DNA from: Dongia_B sp035539215
Lineage (GTDB): Bacteria; Pseudomonadota; Alphaproteobacteria; Dongiales; Dongiaceae
Length of the DNA stretch: 64,000 bases
NCBI GenBank assembly: GCA_035539215.1
Contig: DATLIX010000080.1
Span: 62,001-126,000, forward strand
Direction of reading: 5' to 3'
A program made the position numbers and the translations under genes. Shown one piece after another: positions 16,760 through 25,054 of this stretch; the stretch's first letter is position 1, and every line of letters begins with the position of its first letter. Below the pieces are notes generated by a model. That model was not told where the DNA came from. It made no database searches and saw only the letters and a program-made list of their open reading frames with translations.

Positions 16760-17196
16760 CTGTCTCTCCACAAAAGGTTGGTTGGCGGAAGCTCGCTCAG
16801 TGGCGGGGTCTGCTCCCCTCGCGCCGTCTGATGATAAATAGATTATGATCATAATCTATTTATTCAAGGATCAACTCGCAAGAAGGGCGATTTTTTTGAG
16901 GGCCGGTACCGAAGGGCGCCGCTACTCTCTAAGGCATTGAATTAAAACATATATCCCGCGAACCGGCGCGCTGACGCGGCGCTCCGGGCAGAGCCGGTCC
17001 CTACCCGCCCTCGGTGTTTGGAAGTGTAGAGGCCGCGACGGTCGGCCTGGATGAGCGCCCGGGTCCGCAAGGGGCCGGCACGTCCGGGTCACACGTTATA
17101 AGCGAAACCACGCGACGCCCTCTAAAGAGGACTATGTTGGATGGCCGTCATGACCCATGGGCAATTGCGGCGACACTGCAATGAGGGAGAAGCGAT
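16760..17196. other. 437-base divergent intergenic region
   Basis: This region separates the SDR gene from the C1-protease gene. It contains the 30-bp palindrome at 16834-16863, an AT-rich patch (ATTAAAACATATAT at about 16942-16955) suitable for a promoter, and a small CCTCT/AGAGG repeat near 17120. No coding sequence was recognised. Confidence 0.5.
16834..16863. promoter_or_regulatory. Perfect 30-bp palindrome, probable operator
   Basis: The half-site ATAAATAGATTATGA is followed immediately by its exact reverse complement, with 15 of 15 pairs matching and the centre between 16848 and 16849. It lies 75 nt upstream of the SDR start. No regulator gene is directly beside it. Confidence 0.7.
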
Positions 17197-18021
17197 ATGG
17201 CGAAGAGTCCGAAAGCGCGGCCCGAAAAAACGCGGCCCCAACAGGAACGCATCTGCAATCTCGTTCCGTCTCACAACACCGAGAACGACTGGCAATACCA
17301 CCATGCGCTCGAGGCAGGTGCGCTTCAGGCGCCGGCGGCCTTGCCGGCCAGCATCGATCTGCGCGCGTCGTGGTGGGATATCGGTGATCAGGAGAATACC
17401 GGTTCTTGCGTCGGTTGGGGCTCAACCGACGGTGTCGCGCGATACATGTTCGTCAAAGCCGGACAGCTGGCGAAAAAGATCAAGCTGTCCCCGCGTTTCA
17501 CCTGGATGGCCTGCAAGGAGACCGATCCGTTCACCACGCGACCCGAGACGATGATCGAGGGCGCCGGCACCACCTTGAAGGCGGCGGTCGATATCCTGCG
17601 CAATTTCGGCGCGGTGCCGGAAACGCTGCTGCCCTTCCACATCAACACGGCGATGTATACCGGCGATGAAAACACGTTCTTCGCCACTGCAGCCACGCGC
17701 AAAATCGCTTCTTACTTCAATCTGCAGCGCAATCTCGCGAACTGGCGGGCTTGGCTCGCCGCCCATGGTCCGATCCTGGTCGGGCTGAATGTCGATCACA
17801 CCTGGGACAATGCGACGGCCACCCATGGCAAGATGGATACGTTCCAGCCGAATACCGTGCGCGGCGGCCATGCCGTGGCGCTGGTCGGCTACCGGACGGA
17901 CGGCCGGTTCATCGTCCGCAACAGCTGGGGCACCGCATGGGGCGACGACGGTTTCGGCTATCCCAGCGAAGCCTATATCAAGGCGGCTTTCTACAATGAA
18001 AGTTATGGAGTGACGCTCTGA
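17197..18021 (+). CDS. C1-family (papain-like) cysteine peptidase
   Basis: The 274-residue protein carries the papain triad. The nucleophile Cys is in GDQENTGSCVGWG (with the oxyanion Gln in DQ), the His is in VRGGHAVALVGY and the Asn is in FIVRNSWGTAWGDDGFG. The mature-domain start ASIDLRASWW is typical. No signal peptide is seen, and the short N-terminal stretch of about 50 residues is smaller than a usual inhibitory propeptide. GAGGGAGA precedes the ATG. The stop overlaps the start of a chagasin-like inhibitor gene, which suggests that activity is held in check by the partner protein rather than a propeptide. Confidence 0.88.
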   Translation: MAKSPKARPEKTRPQQERICNLVPSHNTENDWQYHHALEAGALQAPAALPASIDLRASWWDIGDQENTGSCVGWGSTDGVARYMFVKAGQLAKKIKLSPRFTWMACKETDPFTTRPETMIEGAGTTLKAAVDILRNFGAVPETLLPFHINTAMYTGDENTFFATAATRKIASYFNLQRNLANWRAWLAAHGPILVGLNVDHTWDNATATHGKMDTFQPNTVRGGHAVALVGYRTDGRFIVRNSWGTAWGDDGFGYPSEAYIKAAFYNESYGVTL

Positions 18022-18329
18022 CCCTCACCGACCGGGACAACGGGCGGCACTTATCCGTGCGCCTGCACGATGTGCTGGAGATTCATCTGGCCGAGAACGC
18101 CACGACCGGCTACCGCTGGGCGCCGGATGACTATGACGTCAGCCTGCTGAAGCTTGACGAAACAGCAGCGCGCTATCCCGGTGCAGCACCGGGTTCGGGC
18201 GGCGAGGCGATCTTTCGCTTCCGGGTCGTCGGCACCGGGTCCGGCACGCTGACGCTGAAATACTGGCGGCATTGGGAAGGGGCGGCGTCGATCGTCCAGC
18301 GCTTCGCGGTGACGATCGACGCCGCCTAA
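18018..18329 (+). CDS. Chagasin-like (I42) cysteine-peptidase inhibitor, CTG start
   Basis: The 103-residue protein shows three loops of the I42 inhibitor family: NATTGYRW (usual form NPTTGY), the glycine-rich GSGGEAIFRFRV, and YWRHWEG in place of the RPW loop. A GTG at 18057 is possible, but the frame continues upstream with LTLTDRDNGRHLSV, which matches the family's first strand. A CTG at 18018 overlaps the protease stop as CTGA, with GGAG seven bases before it. The coupled start and the fold argue that it inhibits the C1 peptidase made just before it. No signal peptide is visible. Confidence 0.78.
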   Translation: MTLTDRDNGRHLSVRLHDVLEIHLAENATTGYRWAPDDYDVSLLKLDETAARYPGAAPGSGGEAIFRFRVVGTGSGTLTLKYWRHWEGAASIVQRFAVTIDAA

Positions 18330-18919
18330 TGTTTGTCGGCCAGCAGCTTGGCCCGCACCGTGGCGAGGATCTCGTCGGAAATCGCGCTGCCCTGGCTGGC
18401 CCTTGCCATAACCAAGGCGCCGACCAGCATGGCCTGGGTCTCGATGGCGGCTTTCCGGGCCTCGGCCGGATCGCGCTCCGGCATCATCCGGCTAAGACCG
18501 TCCATGGCCTTGGCCAGATTCTTGGCATAGGTGCCGTGGATGGGGTCCTTGCGCCCGGCGCGGCCGATCTCGCTGCAGAGCGCTGCGTTCACGCAACCTG
18601 CCCCCGGATTGGCCAGATGCTGGTGTGACAGATAGAAATCGATATAGGCTTCGCGCGTGGCCGTGTTGTCGTCATCCCGATCATGGCGAAGCTTCTCAAC
18701 CAGTTCATGGGATTGTCCGAAGGCCTCGGTGACCGCCAGCGAGATCAGTTCGTCTTTCGAGGCGAAATGCTTATAGAAGCCGCCATGAGTCAAGCCGACC
18801 GCCTCCATCAGCTCCGGTACGCTGACGCCGTTCAGCCCGCGCTCGCGAAACAGTCTCGCGGCGGCGGTGATGATTTCCTGGCGATGGCGGGCGGCATCTT
18901 CCTTGGATGCACGGGGCAT
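18326..18919 (-). CDS. TetR-family transcriptional regulator
   Basis: The 197-residue regulator has an N-terminal HTH (RERGLNGVSVPELMEAVGLTHGGFYKHFASKDEL) like that of the AcrR/NemR type. The C-terminal domain includes AGCVNAALCSEIGR, with two cysteines that could sense electrophiles. Its stop overlaps the stop of the converging inhibitor gene by four bases. An ATCCG-N6-CGGAT repeat lies 19 nt upstream of the start and may be its own operator. No divergent target gene is beside it, so its targets may be distant. Confidence 0.83.
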   Translation of the reverse strand: MPRASKEDAARHRQEIITAAARLFRERGLNGVSVPELMEAVGLTHGGFYKHFASKDELISLAVTEAFGQSHELVEKLRHDRDDDNTATREAYIDFYLSHQHLANPGAGCVNAALCSEIGRAGRKDPIHGTYAKNLAKAMDGLSRMMPERDPAEARKAAIETQAMLVGALVMARASQGSAISDEILATVRAKLLADKH

Positions 18920-18937
18920 GATCGTCTCCGCAAAATG

Positions 18938-18953
18938 ATCCGTAAATCCGGAT
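18938..18953. promoter_or_regulatory. Inverted repeat upstream of the TetR gene
   Basis: ATCCG-TAAATC-CGGAT lies 19 nt upstream of the TetR start and next to the AT-rich TATATATAT at about 18960. The position suggests an autoregulatory operator. Confidence 0.4.
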
Positions 18954-19061
18954 TACCCTATATATATGACGATCATCATCCATTTGAAGGGTGAGAAGAA
19001 CGCCCCCCGCAAACATGTCAGTTAGCTTTCGTCGCAGGGCGATCAGGGTTTCGACCTTTGA

Positions 19062-19127
19062 CAGGAACAGCTCCGGCAACCGGCCGCCTTGCGGGCTTTC
19101 GTCGATTTCGTGAAGCAGAACCGCTAG
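19062..19127 (+). pseudogene. Possible C-terminal remnant of a LysR-type regulator
   Basis: A plus-strand frame opening after a TGA reads QEQLRQPAALRAFVDFVKQN and ends at TAG (19125-19127). The ALRAFVDFV run is a common ending of LysR regulators. Nothing upstream in this frame continues the protein, so it looks like a decayed gene end left beside the MFS gene. It is short and could be chance. Confidence 0.28.
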
Positions 19128-19134
19128 CGGCGCT

Positions 19135-20358
19135 TCAGGCCGCTTTACGCTCCGTCGTCGTGCTGGGAGCTTCCGCCTCCGACCGCCTTCCGAGCATGAC
19201 CAGGCCGACCAGCAGGACGATGATCGAGCAGGCGGTGATACCGGCCACCATCGGCAGCGGCGTGCCGTTGATGAAAGGCGAAACCGCGGCGACGGCGGCG
19301 GCACCGCCGGCGAAGTTCATCGTCCCGATCAGGGCCGAAGCTGTGCCGGCACGGCTGGCGTGGCGTTCCATGGCGAGCACGAAGGTCGACGGCAGGATGA
19401 AACCCATGAAGCCGAAGATCGCCGCCAGCAGCACGACCACCAGCGCCAGCATGTCGATGCCGGCGAGGATCAGCAGCAGCAAGAGCAGTGTCGTGCAGGC
19501 CTGGCCGATGATGGCGGTGCGGATCAACCGCCGGAAGCCGAAGCGCCGGGCCAGATGGCCGGTCATCTGCGACGTGACGACAAAGCTGATGGCATTGATC
19601 GCGAAGAGCATGGAATAGCCGGCGGGCGACAGGCCGTAATGCGTCTGCATGACGAAGGAGGAGTTGGCGACATAGACGAAGAAGCCGGCGAGGCTCATCG
19701 AGGCGATGACGGCCACGGCGAGGAAATGCGGATCGCTGAGCAGGATCCGGTAGTTATGGAAGGCGGCTTTCACGCCGCTTTGCGCGCGGGCCGATGCGGG
19801 CCGCGTTTCCGGCAGGAACAGCCGCAGCATGACCAGTCCGGCGGCGGCGATGATCGCCAGCAACCAGAAAATGCTGCGCCAGCCGGTATGGTCAGCAACG
19901 AAGCTGCCCGCCAGCGGGGCGAGGATCGGCGAGATGCTGTAGATCATCATCAGCAGGGACATCAGCCGCGCCGCTTCCGGTCCGGTATGGAGGTCGCGCA
20001 CCATGGCGCGCGGGATCACCATGATGGCGCAGGCCCCCAATCCCTGCAGCAGGCGGCAGACGATCAGGCCGCCGATCGTCGGCGCCAGGGCGCAGCCGAT
20101 GCTGCCGATCAGGAAGATCACGAGGCCGGCATAGAGCGGGCGCTTGCGCCCATACATGTCTGAGAGGGGGCCGGCGATGAGCTGCCCCGTTCCGACCGCG
20201 ACCATGAAGGACATCAGGCTGGCCTGCACGGCATGTTCGTTGGCGGCGAAGAGGCGCGTGATCTCCGGCAAGGCGGGCAGATACATGTCGATGGCGAAGG
20301 GGCTCACCATCGTCAGCATGCCGAGGACGATCGCGTCACGGGTCGAGTGATTGGACAT
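19135..20358 (-). CDS. Bcr/CflA-type MFS multidrug exporter
   Basis: This 407-residue transporter has twelve membrane segments. The MFS motif A is DMYGRKRPLYAGLVIFLIGS between segments 2 and 3, and SPFAIDMYLPALPEI near the N-terminus is diagnostic of the Bcr/CflA drug-resistance subfamily. The segment-4 and segment-5 region includes RLLQGLGACAIMVIPRAMVRD, typical of proton antiporters. It is divergent from an AraC-family regulator, 192 bases apart, which is probably its activator. Substrates cannot be predicted. Confidence 0.87.
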   Translation of the reverse strand: MSNHSTRDAIVLGMLTMVSPFAIDMYLPALPEITRLFAANEHAVQASLMSFMVAVGTGQLIAGPLSDMYGRKRPLYAGLVIFLIGSIGCALAPTIGGLIVCRLLQGLGACAIMVIPRAMVRDLHTGPEAARLMSLLMMIYSISPILAPLAGSFVADHTGWRSIFWLLAIIAAAGLVMLRLFLPETRPASARAQSGVKAAFHNYRILLSDPHFLAVAVIASMSLAGFFVYVANSSFVMQTHYGLSPAGYSMLFAINAISFVVTSQMTGHLARRFGFRRLIRTAIIGQACTTLLLLLLILAGIDMLALVVVLLAAIFGFMGFILPSTFVLAMERHASRAGTASALIGTMNFAGGAAAVAAVSPFINGTPLPMVAGITACSIIVLLVGLVMLGRRSEAEAPSTTTERKAA

Positions 20359-20550
20359 CGGGTAGCGTTTCTCGGTGCGGGTGGACGAGACAATAACGAA
20401 GGGCGGTCGGATCGGCGGGAACCCGGCCCAGCTATCAAAGCGGAAAGCGCAACGGTATGGAGTTTATATAGCTTAAAATCCGCCCTTGCGCACCGGACGA
20501 TGTGTCTCTAATGATCCATAATATGTATCCAGCCGTCCGAAAGGTGCCCG

Positions 20551-21510
20551 ATGGATCCGCTTTCCGACATGCTGACCATGCTGACGATCGAGCGCGTGCA
20601 TCAGACGCGTTGCGAGAGCAGCGGTGCCTATGCCTTTCGTTTCGGCTCCTTCGACCACGTCAAAATCGGTGCCGTCCTGCTGGGAGAACTGCTCCTGTGG
20701 GTCGAAGGCCAGCCGCAGCCGATCAAGCTCAAGGCCGGCGATTGCTATCTGCTGACCAACAGCCAGCCCCATCGCATCGCGACCGTCGAAGGCCTGCCAG
20801 AGCGCGACGGCAGCGCATTCTTTGCCGAGCACCGCGATGCCAACGGGGTGGTGCGGTTTGGCGATGGGCCGCCGGACAAGGTGTCGATCGGCGGGCGCTT
20901 CGTTTTCGATGCGGAAGGCGCCGCCTGGTTGCGTGCGGCTTTGCCGCCCATCATCCATATTCCGGCCGCCTCGCCGCATGCCACACCCTTGCGCATGACC
21001 ATGAAATTGCTGACCGCCGAACTCGGCGGCGGTACGCCGGGCGAAGCCGTCATCGTCGATCGGTTGGGCGATGTCCTGCTGGTCCAGGCCTTGCGCGCGC
21101 ATCTCGCGGCGTTGAGACCCGACAAGGCGAGCTGGCTGGCGGGGCTCGCCGATCCGCGCATCGGCCGGGCGCTGAAGAGCTTCCACGACGACGTCGCCGC
21201 CGACTGGACGGTGGCGAGCCTTGCCAATGAGGCCGGCATGTCGCGGTCTTCCTTCGCCGAGCGGTTCCGCACGCGCGTCGGCATGGCGCCGCTCGATTAT
21301 CTGACGCGCTGGCGGCTCCAGCGCGTGCGTCGGGCGCTGATCGAAACCGATCTGCCCTTTGCTACCATCGCCGCGCGCAACGGCTATCGCTCGCGCAGCT
21401 CCTGCAGTCAGTCGTTCAAGCGCCTGTTCGGCTATTCGCCCTATGACTTGCGCAAAGGACTCGGCGAAGCGGAGGAGAGCGCCGAGATGACGCTTCCCTC
21501 CGTTGCGTGA
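20551..21510 (+). CDS. AraC-family transcriptional regulator with cupin domain
   Basis: The 319-residue protein has an N-terminal cupin-like sensor domain (LKAGDCYLLTNSQPHRIAT). Its C-terminal pair of HTH motifs is WTVASLANEAGMSRSSFAERF and FATIAARNGYRSRSSCSQSFKRLFGYSP. AAAGGTG lies upstream of the ATG. It shares a 192-base intergenic region with the divergent Bcr-type exporter gene, the likely target. The converging downstream neighbour is an aldo/keto reductase gene, seven bases away. Confidence 0.86.
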   Translation: MDPLSDMLTMLTIERVHQTRCESSGAYAFRFGSFDHVKIGAVLLGELLLWVEGQPQPIKLKAGDCYLLTNSQPHRIATVEGLPERDGSAFFAEHRDANGVVRFGDGPPDKVSIGGRFVFDAEGAAWLRAALPPIIHIPAASPHATPLRMTMKLLTAELGGGTPGEAVIVDRLGDVLLVQALRAHLAALRPDKASWLAGLADPRIGRALKSFHDDVAADWTVASLANEAGMSRSSFAERFRTRVGMAPLDYLTRWRLQRVRRALIETDLPFATIAARNGYRSRSSCSQSFKRLFGYSPYDLRKGLGEAEESAEMTLPSVA

Positions 21511-21516
21511 GGGGCT

Positions 21517-22593
21517 TTACAGAACCGGCAGATAGGGTGGATCGACCAGATCCGCCTGGCCGCCGGTGACACGGTTGCGGGTGCGGTCGGTCGCCGCCAT
21601 CTGATGCGGGAAGCCGAGCGGCACGGCGCTGACGTCATTGAGGCGCTGCAGCTGCTCGGCGGACAAGGCGACATTCAGAGCGCCGAGCACGTCGTCAAGT
21701 TGCGCCTTGGTGCGCGGGCCGAGAATGGGGATGAGGGCGGTGCGTGAAGTTGCCGCCTTGGCGCGCAGCCAGGCGACGGCGATTTGCGACGGTGTGGCGC
21801 CCACTTCCTTGGCGATGGCGAGTACCGTGTCGAGCACGGCGGTTTTCTGCGTATCGGTTTCGCCATGGACGAGCACGCCGAGCTTCTGCTGCCGGCCTTC
21901 CTCGCCCAGGCGATATTTGCCGGAGAGAAAGCCGCCGCCAAGCGGCGACCACAGCGTCGTTCCAAAACCGAAAGCCTCGGCCAGTGGCAGCAGCTCGCGG
22001 TCCGGTGTGCGTTCGACCAGGCTGTATTCCAGCTGCAGTCCCACCAGGGGCGCCCAGCCGCGCAGTTCAGCGATGGTGGCGCCGCGTGCAACGCGCCAGG
22101 CGGGGAAGTCCGAGAGGCCGATATAGAGCACCTTGCCGCTGGCCACGAGATCGTCGAGGCCGCGCATGATTTCCTCTATCGGTGTCATCTGGTCCGGCAT
22201 ATGCACCCAATAGAGATCGATGCGGTCGCTCCGCAATCGCTTCAGGCTCTCCTCGACCGAATGGACCATGTTCTTGCGGCTGTTGCCGGTGCGGCTGACA
22301 CCGAGATTGAGCGCCCCGCCCAGGGTGTATTTTGTGGCGACGACGAAATTGTCGCGGTCGCCGCCAATGAAGTCGCCGAGCAGAGTCTCCGCCTGACCGA
22401 ACTGGTAGCCGTCGGAACAGTCGATGAAATTGCCGCCGGTGCCGGTGAAGCGATCGAACATGCGGCGCGCCTCGTCGGGCTCGGCGCCGTGGCCCCAGCC
22501 GGTGCCGAAATTACCGGCGCCAAGGGCGAATTCGGAGACGCGCAAACCGGTCTGGCGGCCGAAGAGCTTGTAGCGCAACTGGGTCGTGGTCAT
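21517..22593 (-). CDS. Aldo/keto reductase
   Basis: The 358-residue (alpha/beta)8-barrel NADPH oxidoreductase carries the AKR tetrad: Asp in FIDCSDGYQFGQAE, Tyr two residues later, Lys in VVATKYTLGG and His in LYWVHMPDQMTP. The C-terminal phosphate-binding stretch is ALIPILGPRTKAQLDDVLGAL. The closest groups are the YajO/Tas-type reductases acting on aldehydes and ketones. The start at 22593 is preferred, with GGGGGA upstream. The gene ends against the AraC gene and may be transcribed alone. Confidence 0.86.
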   Translation of the reverse strand: MTTTQLRYKLFGRQTGLRVSEFALGAGNFGTGWGHGAEPDEARRMFDRFTGTGGNFIDCSDGYQFGQAETLLGDFIGGDRDNFVVATKYTLGGALNLGVSRTGNSRKNMVHSVEESLKRLRSDRIDLYWVHMPDQMTPIEEIMRGLDDLVASGKVLYIGLSDFPAWRVARGATIAELRGWAPLVGLQLEYSLVERTPDRELLPLAEAFGFGTTLWSPLGGGFLSGKYRLGEEGRQQKLGVLVHGETDTQKTAVLDTVLAIAKEVGATPSQIAVAWLRAKAATSRTALIPILGPRTKAQLDDVLGALNVALSAEQLQRLNDVSAVPLGFPHQMAATDRTRNRVTGGQADLVDPPYLPVL

Positions 22594-22643
22594 GGCTGGT
22601 TCCCCCATCTTAGAGCCTGATAGAAGTCAATAGGTGTCGGCAG

Positions 22644-24302
22644 TCAGTGAGCGTCGGCCGTGGGTGCCTTGGGTGGCGCCACCTTGCGCATCAACGGCAC
22701 CATGACGAAGGCGACGACGAAGCAGAGCGCGATCAGCAGGAAGGCATCGGCGAAGGTCTGCGTCAGCGCTTCGCCCCAGGTGCGGCTGAAGAGGGCCTTC
22801 AGGGCGGCCGCCTGGGCACCGACCGTGTCGCCGTCCATCTGGTTGGCAAGATACTGCGTCAGCGCCTGCAGCCTGGCGGTCGCCAGCTCGCTGCCGGCCG
22901 AGAGGTTCTCGGCGATGTGCAGATAATGCTGGTTGGTGCGGTCGATCAGCACGGTGCCGCAGACGGCGATGCCGATGGCGCCGCCCAGATTGCGCATCAG
23001 GTTGAAGAGGCCGGAGGCGAGCTTCAGGCGGTCCGGCGGCAGCCCGCCCAGGGTCAGGGTGATGATCGGCGCCAGGGCGAATTGCTGGGCAAAGCCGCGC
23101 AGCCCCTGCGGCAGCAGGAGCTCCTGCCAGCCCCAGTCGCTGGTGATATAGGTGAACTGCCACATGCCGGCGGCGAAGCAGGCGAGGCCGAACATCATCA
23201 GCCAGCGCAGGTCGATCCGCCTTGCCAGGAAAGTATAGAAAGGAATGGCCGAGACCTGGAACAGGCCGGTCGAGAAGACGGCACAGCCGATCTCATAAGC
23301 GCTGAAGCCACGCACGCGGCTCAGGAACACCGGGGTCAGATAGATTGTCGCGAAGATGCCGATGCCGGTGACGAAAGAGAAGAAGCAGCCGAGCGAGAAG
23401 TTGAGGCTCTTCAAGGCACGCAGGTCGAGGATCGGATGTGCGGCCGCCAGGCTGCGCCAGATGAAGAGCGGGCCGGTGATGGCGGTGACCCAGGCGGTCG
23501 TCAGAATGGTGTCGTCGCCGAACCAGTCCCAGCGCGGGCCCTCCTCGAGCGTATATTCCAGGCAGCCGAGGAAGACCGCCATCAGCAGCATGCCGAGATA
23601 ATCGGCGCCCCGCAGCAGGCTGTAATCCGCCTTATCGATCTTGACCAGCAGCGGCACCACGACGGCAACGAAGATACCCGGCACCAGATTGACGAAGAAC
23701 AGCCAGTGCCAGGAATAGTTATCGGTGATCCAGCCGCCGATGGTGGGGCCGAGCGTCGGCGCCAGCGAAGAGAGGCCGCCGACCAGAGCGGCAGCGACCA
23801 CGCGCTGGTTGCCGACGAAATAGAAGAAGGCGGTGGTATAGACGGTCGGGATCATCGAGCCGCCGAGGAAGCCCTGCAGGAAGCGGAAGGCGATCATGCT
23901 CTGGATGTCCCAGGCCCAGCCGCACAGCAGGCTGGTGAAGGTGAAGCCGATCGCGGAGAAGGCGAACAGCCAGCGGGTCGACATGACACGGGTCAGCCAG
24001 CCGGAGAGCGGGATGACGATGATCTCGGCGATGAGATAGCTGGTCTGCACCCAGGCCGTCTCATCGGGACTGGCGGAGAGCCCGCCGCCGATATCGGCCA
24101 GGGATGCCGAGACGATCTGGATGTCGAGAAGGGCGATGAAAAAGCCGACGCACATGACGCCGAAGGCGAAGACCTTGGTCGCCAAAGGCAGTTCGGTTGC
24201 CGGCAAGGCCGGCTGCGGTCTTTGCCGGCCGGCCGGCGTGGCGAGCGCTTCGCCGGCCGCGAGGGCGGGGTTGAGCGCGCTCGCAGGGTTCACGGCGTTC
24301 AT
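22644..24302 (-). CDS. DHA2-family (EmrB/QacA) MFS drug exporter, 14 membrane segments
   Basis: The 552-residue transporter matches EmrB-type proton antiporters. A cytoplasmic N-terminal tail precedes a first segment ending in FFIALLDIQIVSASLADIGG. Motif C-like glycines occur in LAPTLGPTIGGWITDNYSWHW. A long periplasmic loop precedes the last segment (MDGDTVGAQAAALKALFSRTW). No EmrA-type adaptor gene is next to it. Its ATG overlaps the stop of the HxlR gene by four bases (ATGA), so regulator and exporter form one operon, controlled by the operator at 24913-24940. Confidence 0.87.
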   Translation of the reverse strand: MNAVNPASALNPALAAGEALATPAGRQRPQPALPATELPLATKVFAFGVMCVGFFIALLDIQIVSASLADIGGGLSASPDETAWVQTSYLIAEIIVIPLSGWLTRVMSTRWLFAFSAIGFTFTSLLCGWAWDIQSMIAFRFLQGFLGGSMIPTVYTTAFFYFVGNQRVVAAALVGGLSSLAPTLGPTIGGWITDNYSWHWLFFVNLVPGIFVAVVVPLLVKIDKADYSLLRGADYLGMLLMAVFLGCLEYTLEEGPRWDWFGDDTILTTAWVTAITGPLFIWRSLAAAHPILDLRALKSLNFSLGCFFSFVTGIGIFATIYLTPVFLSRVRGFSAYEIGCAVFSTGLFQVSAIPFYTFLARRIDLRWLMMFGLACFAAGMWQFTYITSDWGWQELLLPQGLRGFAQQFALAPIITLTLGGLPPDRLKLASGLFNLMRNLGGAIGIAVCGTVLIDRTNQHYLHIAENLSAGSELATARLQALTQYLANQMDGDTVGAQAAALKALFSRTWGEALTQTFADAFLLIALCFVVAFVMVPLMRKVAPPKAPTADAH

Positions 24303-24886
24303 GACACCGGCTCCAGCCCTGCCGGGCGGAGTTGAGACCCATCGGGTGCGGCCGCGACGGCCGCATCTACGCCTGCGTCTCTGGCCTGCCGGGCACGCAA
24401 CTGCTCCAGCGTCGCGTAGCGCCGCTGGAGCTTTTCCTTGGCCGCCGGGCCGGGGATGAAAACGAAGCGGGGATCGGTGGTGGGGAGGCCCGTCTGGCGG
24501 TCGACCAGCACGGGATCGGCCTCCTGTCCGGTGGTGCTGTCGATCAGCCGCAAAGCCTGGCCTTCGGGGGCGAGATGCTTGTTGCCCCAGGCATAGAGCG
24601 CATGGATCACCTCCCGCACATCCCGCCCGCAGGCTGTCAGCACATATTCCACACGCGGCGGGTGCTCGCTATAGGGCCGCCGCACCATCAACCCGTCGGC
24701 GACCAGGGCATTGAGGCGTCGGGTCAGCATGCTGGGGGCGATGCCGAGACGCTGCTGGAACTCATCGAACCGCGTCACGCCCTGCAGCGCATCCCGAAGG
24801 ATCAGTAGGCTCCAGCCATCGCCGATACGCTCAAGGCTGCGGCCGATCGGGCATTGCGTGGTTTCAACTGTGGCGGTCTCCGACAT
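24299..24886 (-). CDS. HxlR-family transcriptional regulator
   Basis: The 195-residue protein has the HxlR winged helix: the Cys of TQCPIGRSLERIGDGWSLL, FDEFQQRLGIAPSMLTRRL and YSEHPPRVEYVLTACGRDV. The tail after residue 120 (PVLVDRQTGLPTTDPRF) is an extension often seen in this subgroup. The start at 24886 has GAAGG five bases upstream; the ATG eight codons earlier lies too near the operator and lacks a site. It precedes and overlaps the DHA2 exporter gene, so it probably represses the operon and responds to an exported compound or to thiol stress. Confidence 0.85.
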   Translation of the reverse strand: MSETATVETTQCPIGRSLERIGDGWSLLILRDALQGVTRFDEFQQRLGIAPSMLTRRLNALVADGLMVRRPYSEHPPRVEYVLTACGRDVREVIHALYAWGNKHLAPEGQALRLIDSTTGQEADPVLVDRQTGLPTTDPRFVFIPGPAAKEKLQRRYATLEQLRARQARDAGVDAAVAAAPDGSQLRPAGLEPVS

Positions 24887-24912
24887 GGCGGCCTTCTTTG
24901 AAACTTTCATAA

Positions 24913-24940
24913 TGATAGTAACGTAATCTCGTCACTATCA
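24913..24940. promoter_or_regulatory. Operator of the HxlR-exporter operon
   Basis: TGATAGTAACG, six spacer bases, then CGTCACTATCA form a 28-bp inverted repeat with one mismatched pair, 27 nt upstream of the HxlR start. Position and symmetry fit binding by an HxlR dimer. Confidence 0.7.
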
Positions 24941-25054
24941 AAATGCAAGTCACAAAGATGGCGGCCCTGCCGGTTCGGGGATGCTCCCCGGCTGATAAAT
25001 TTATTATGTTATATCAAATGGTTGATCGTTTCTGCGTGGTGGTGAAAGTACGCT

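Noticed and set aside
18771..19130. Minus-strand frame reading PLAVLLHEIDESPQGG and LPELFLSKVETLIALRRK
   Set aside because: It has no start, crosses the TetR gene and its promoter, and no family was recognised; the plus-strand LysR-like scar explains part of it better.
22647..24335. 562-codon plus-strand open frame opposite the DHA2 exporter
   Set aside because: Composition (Glu, Gln, Arg, His) is typical of an antisense shadow and no domain is visible; the minus strand has 14 membrane segments.
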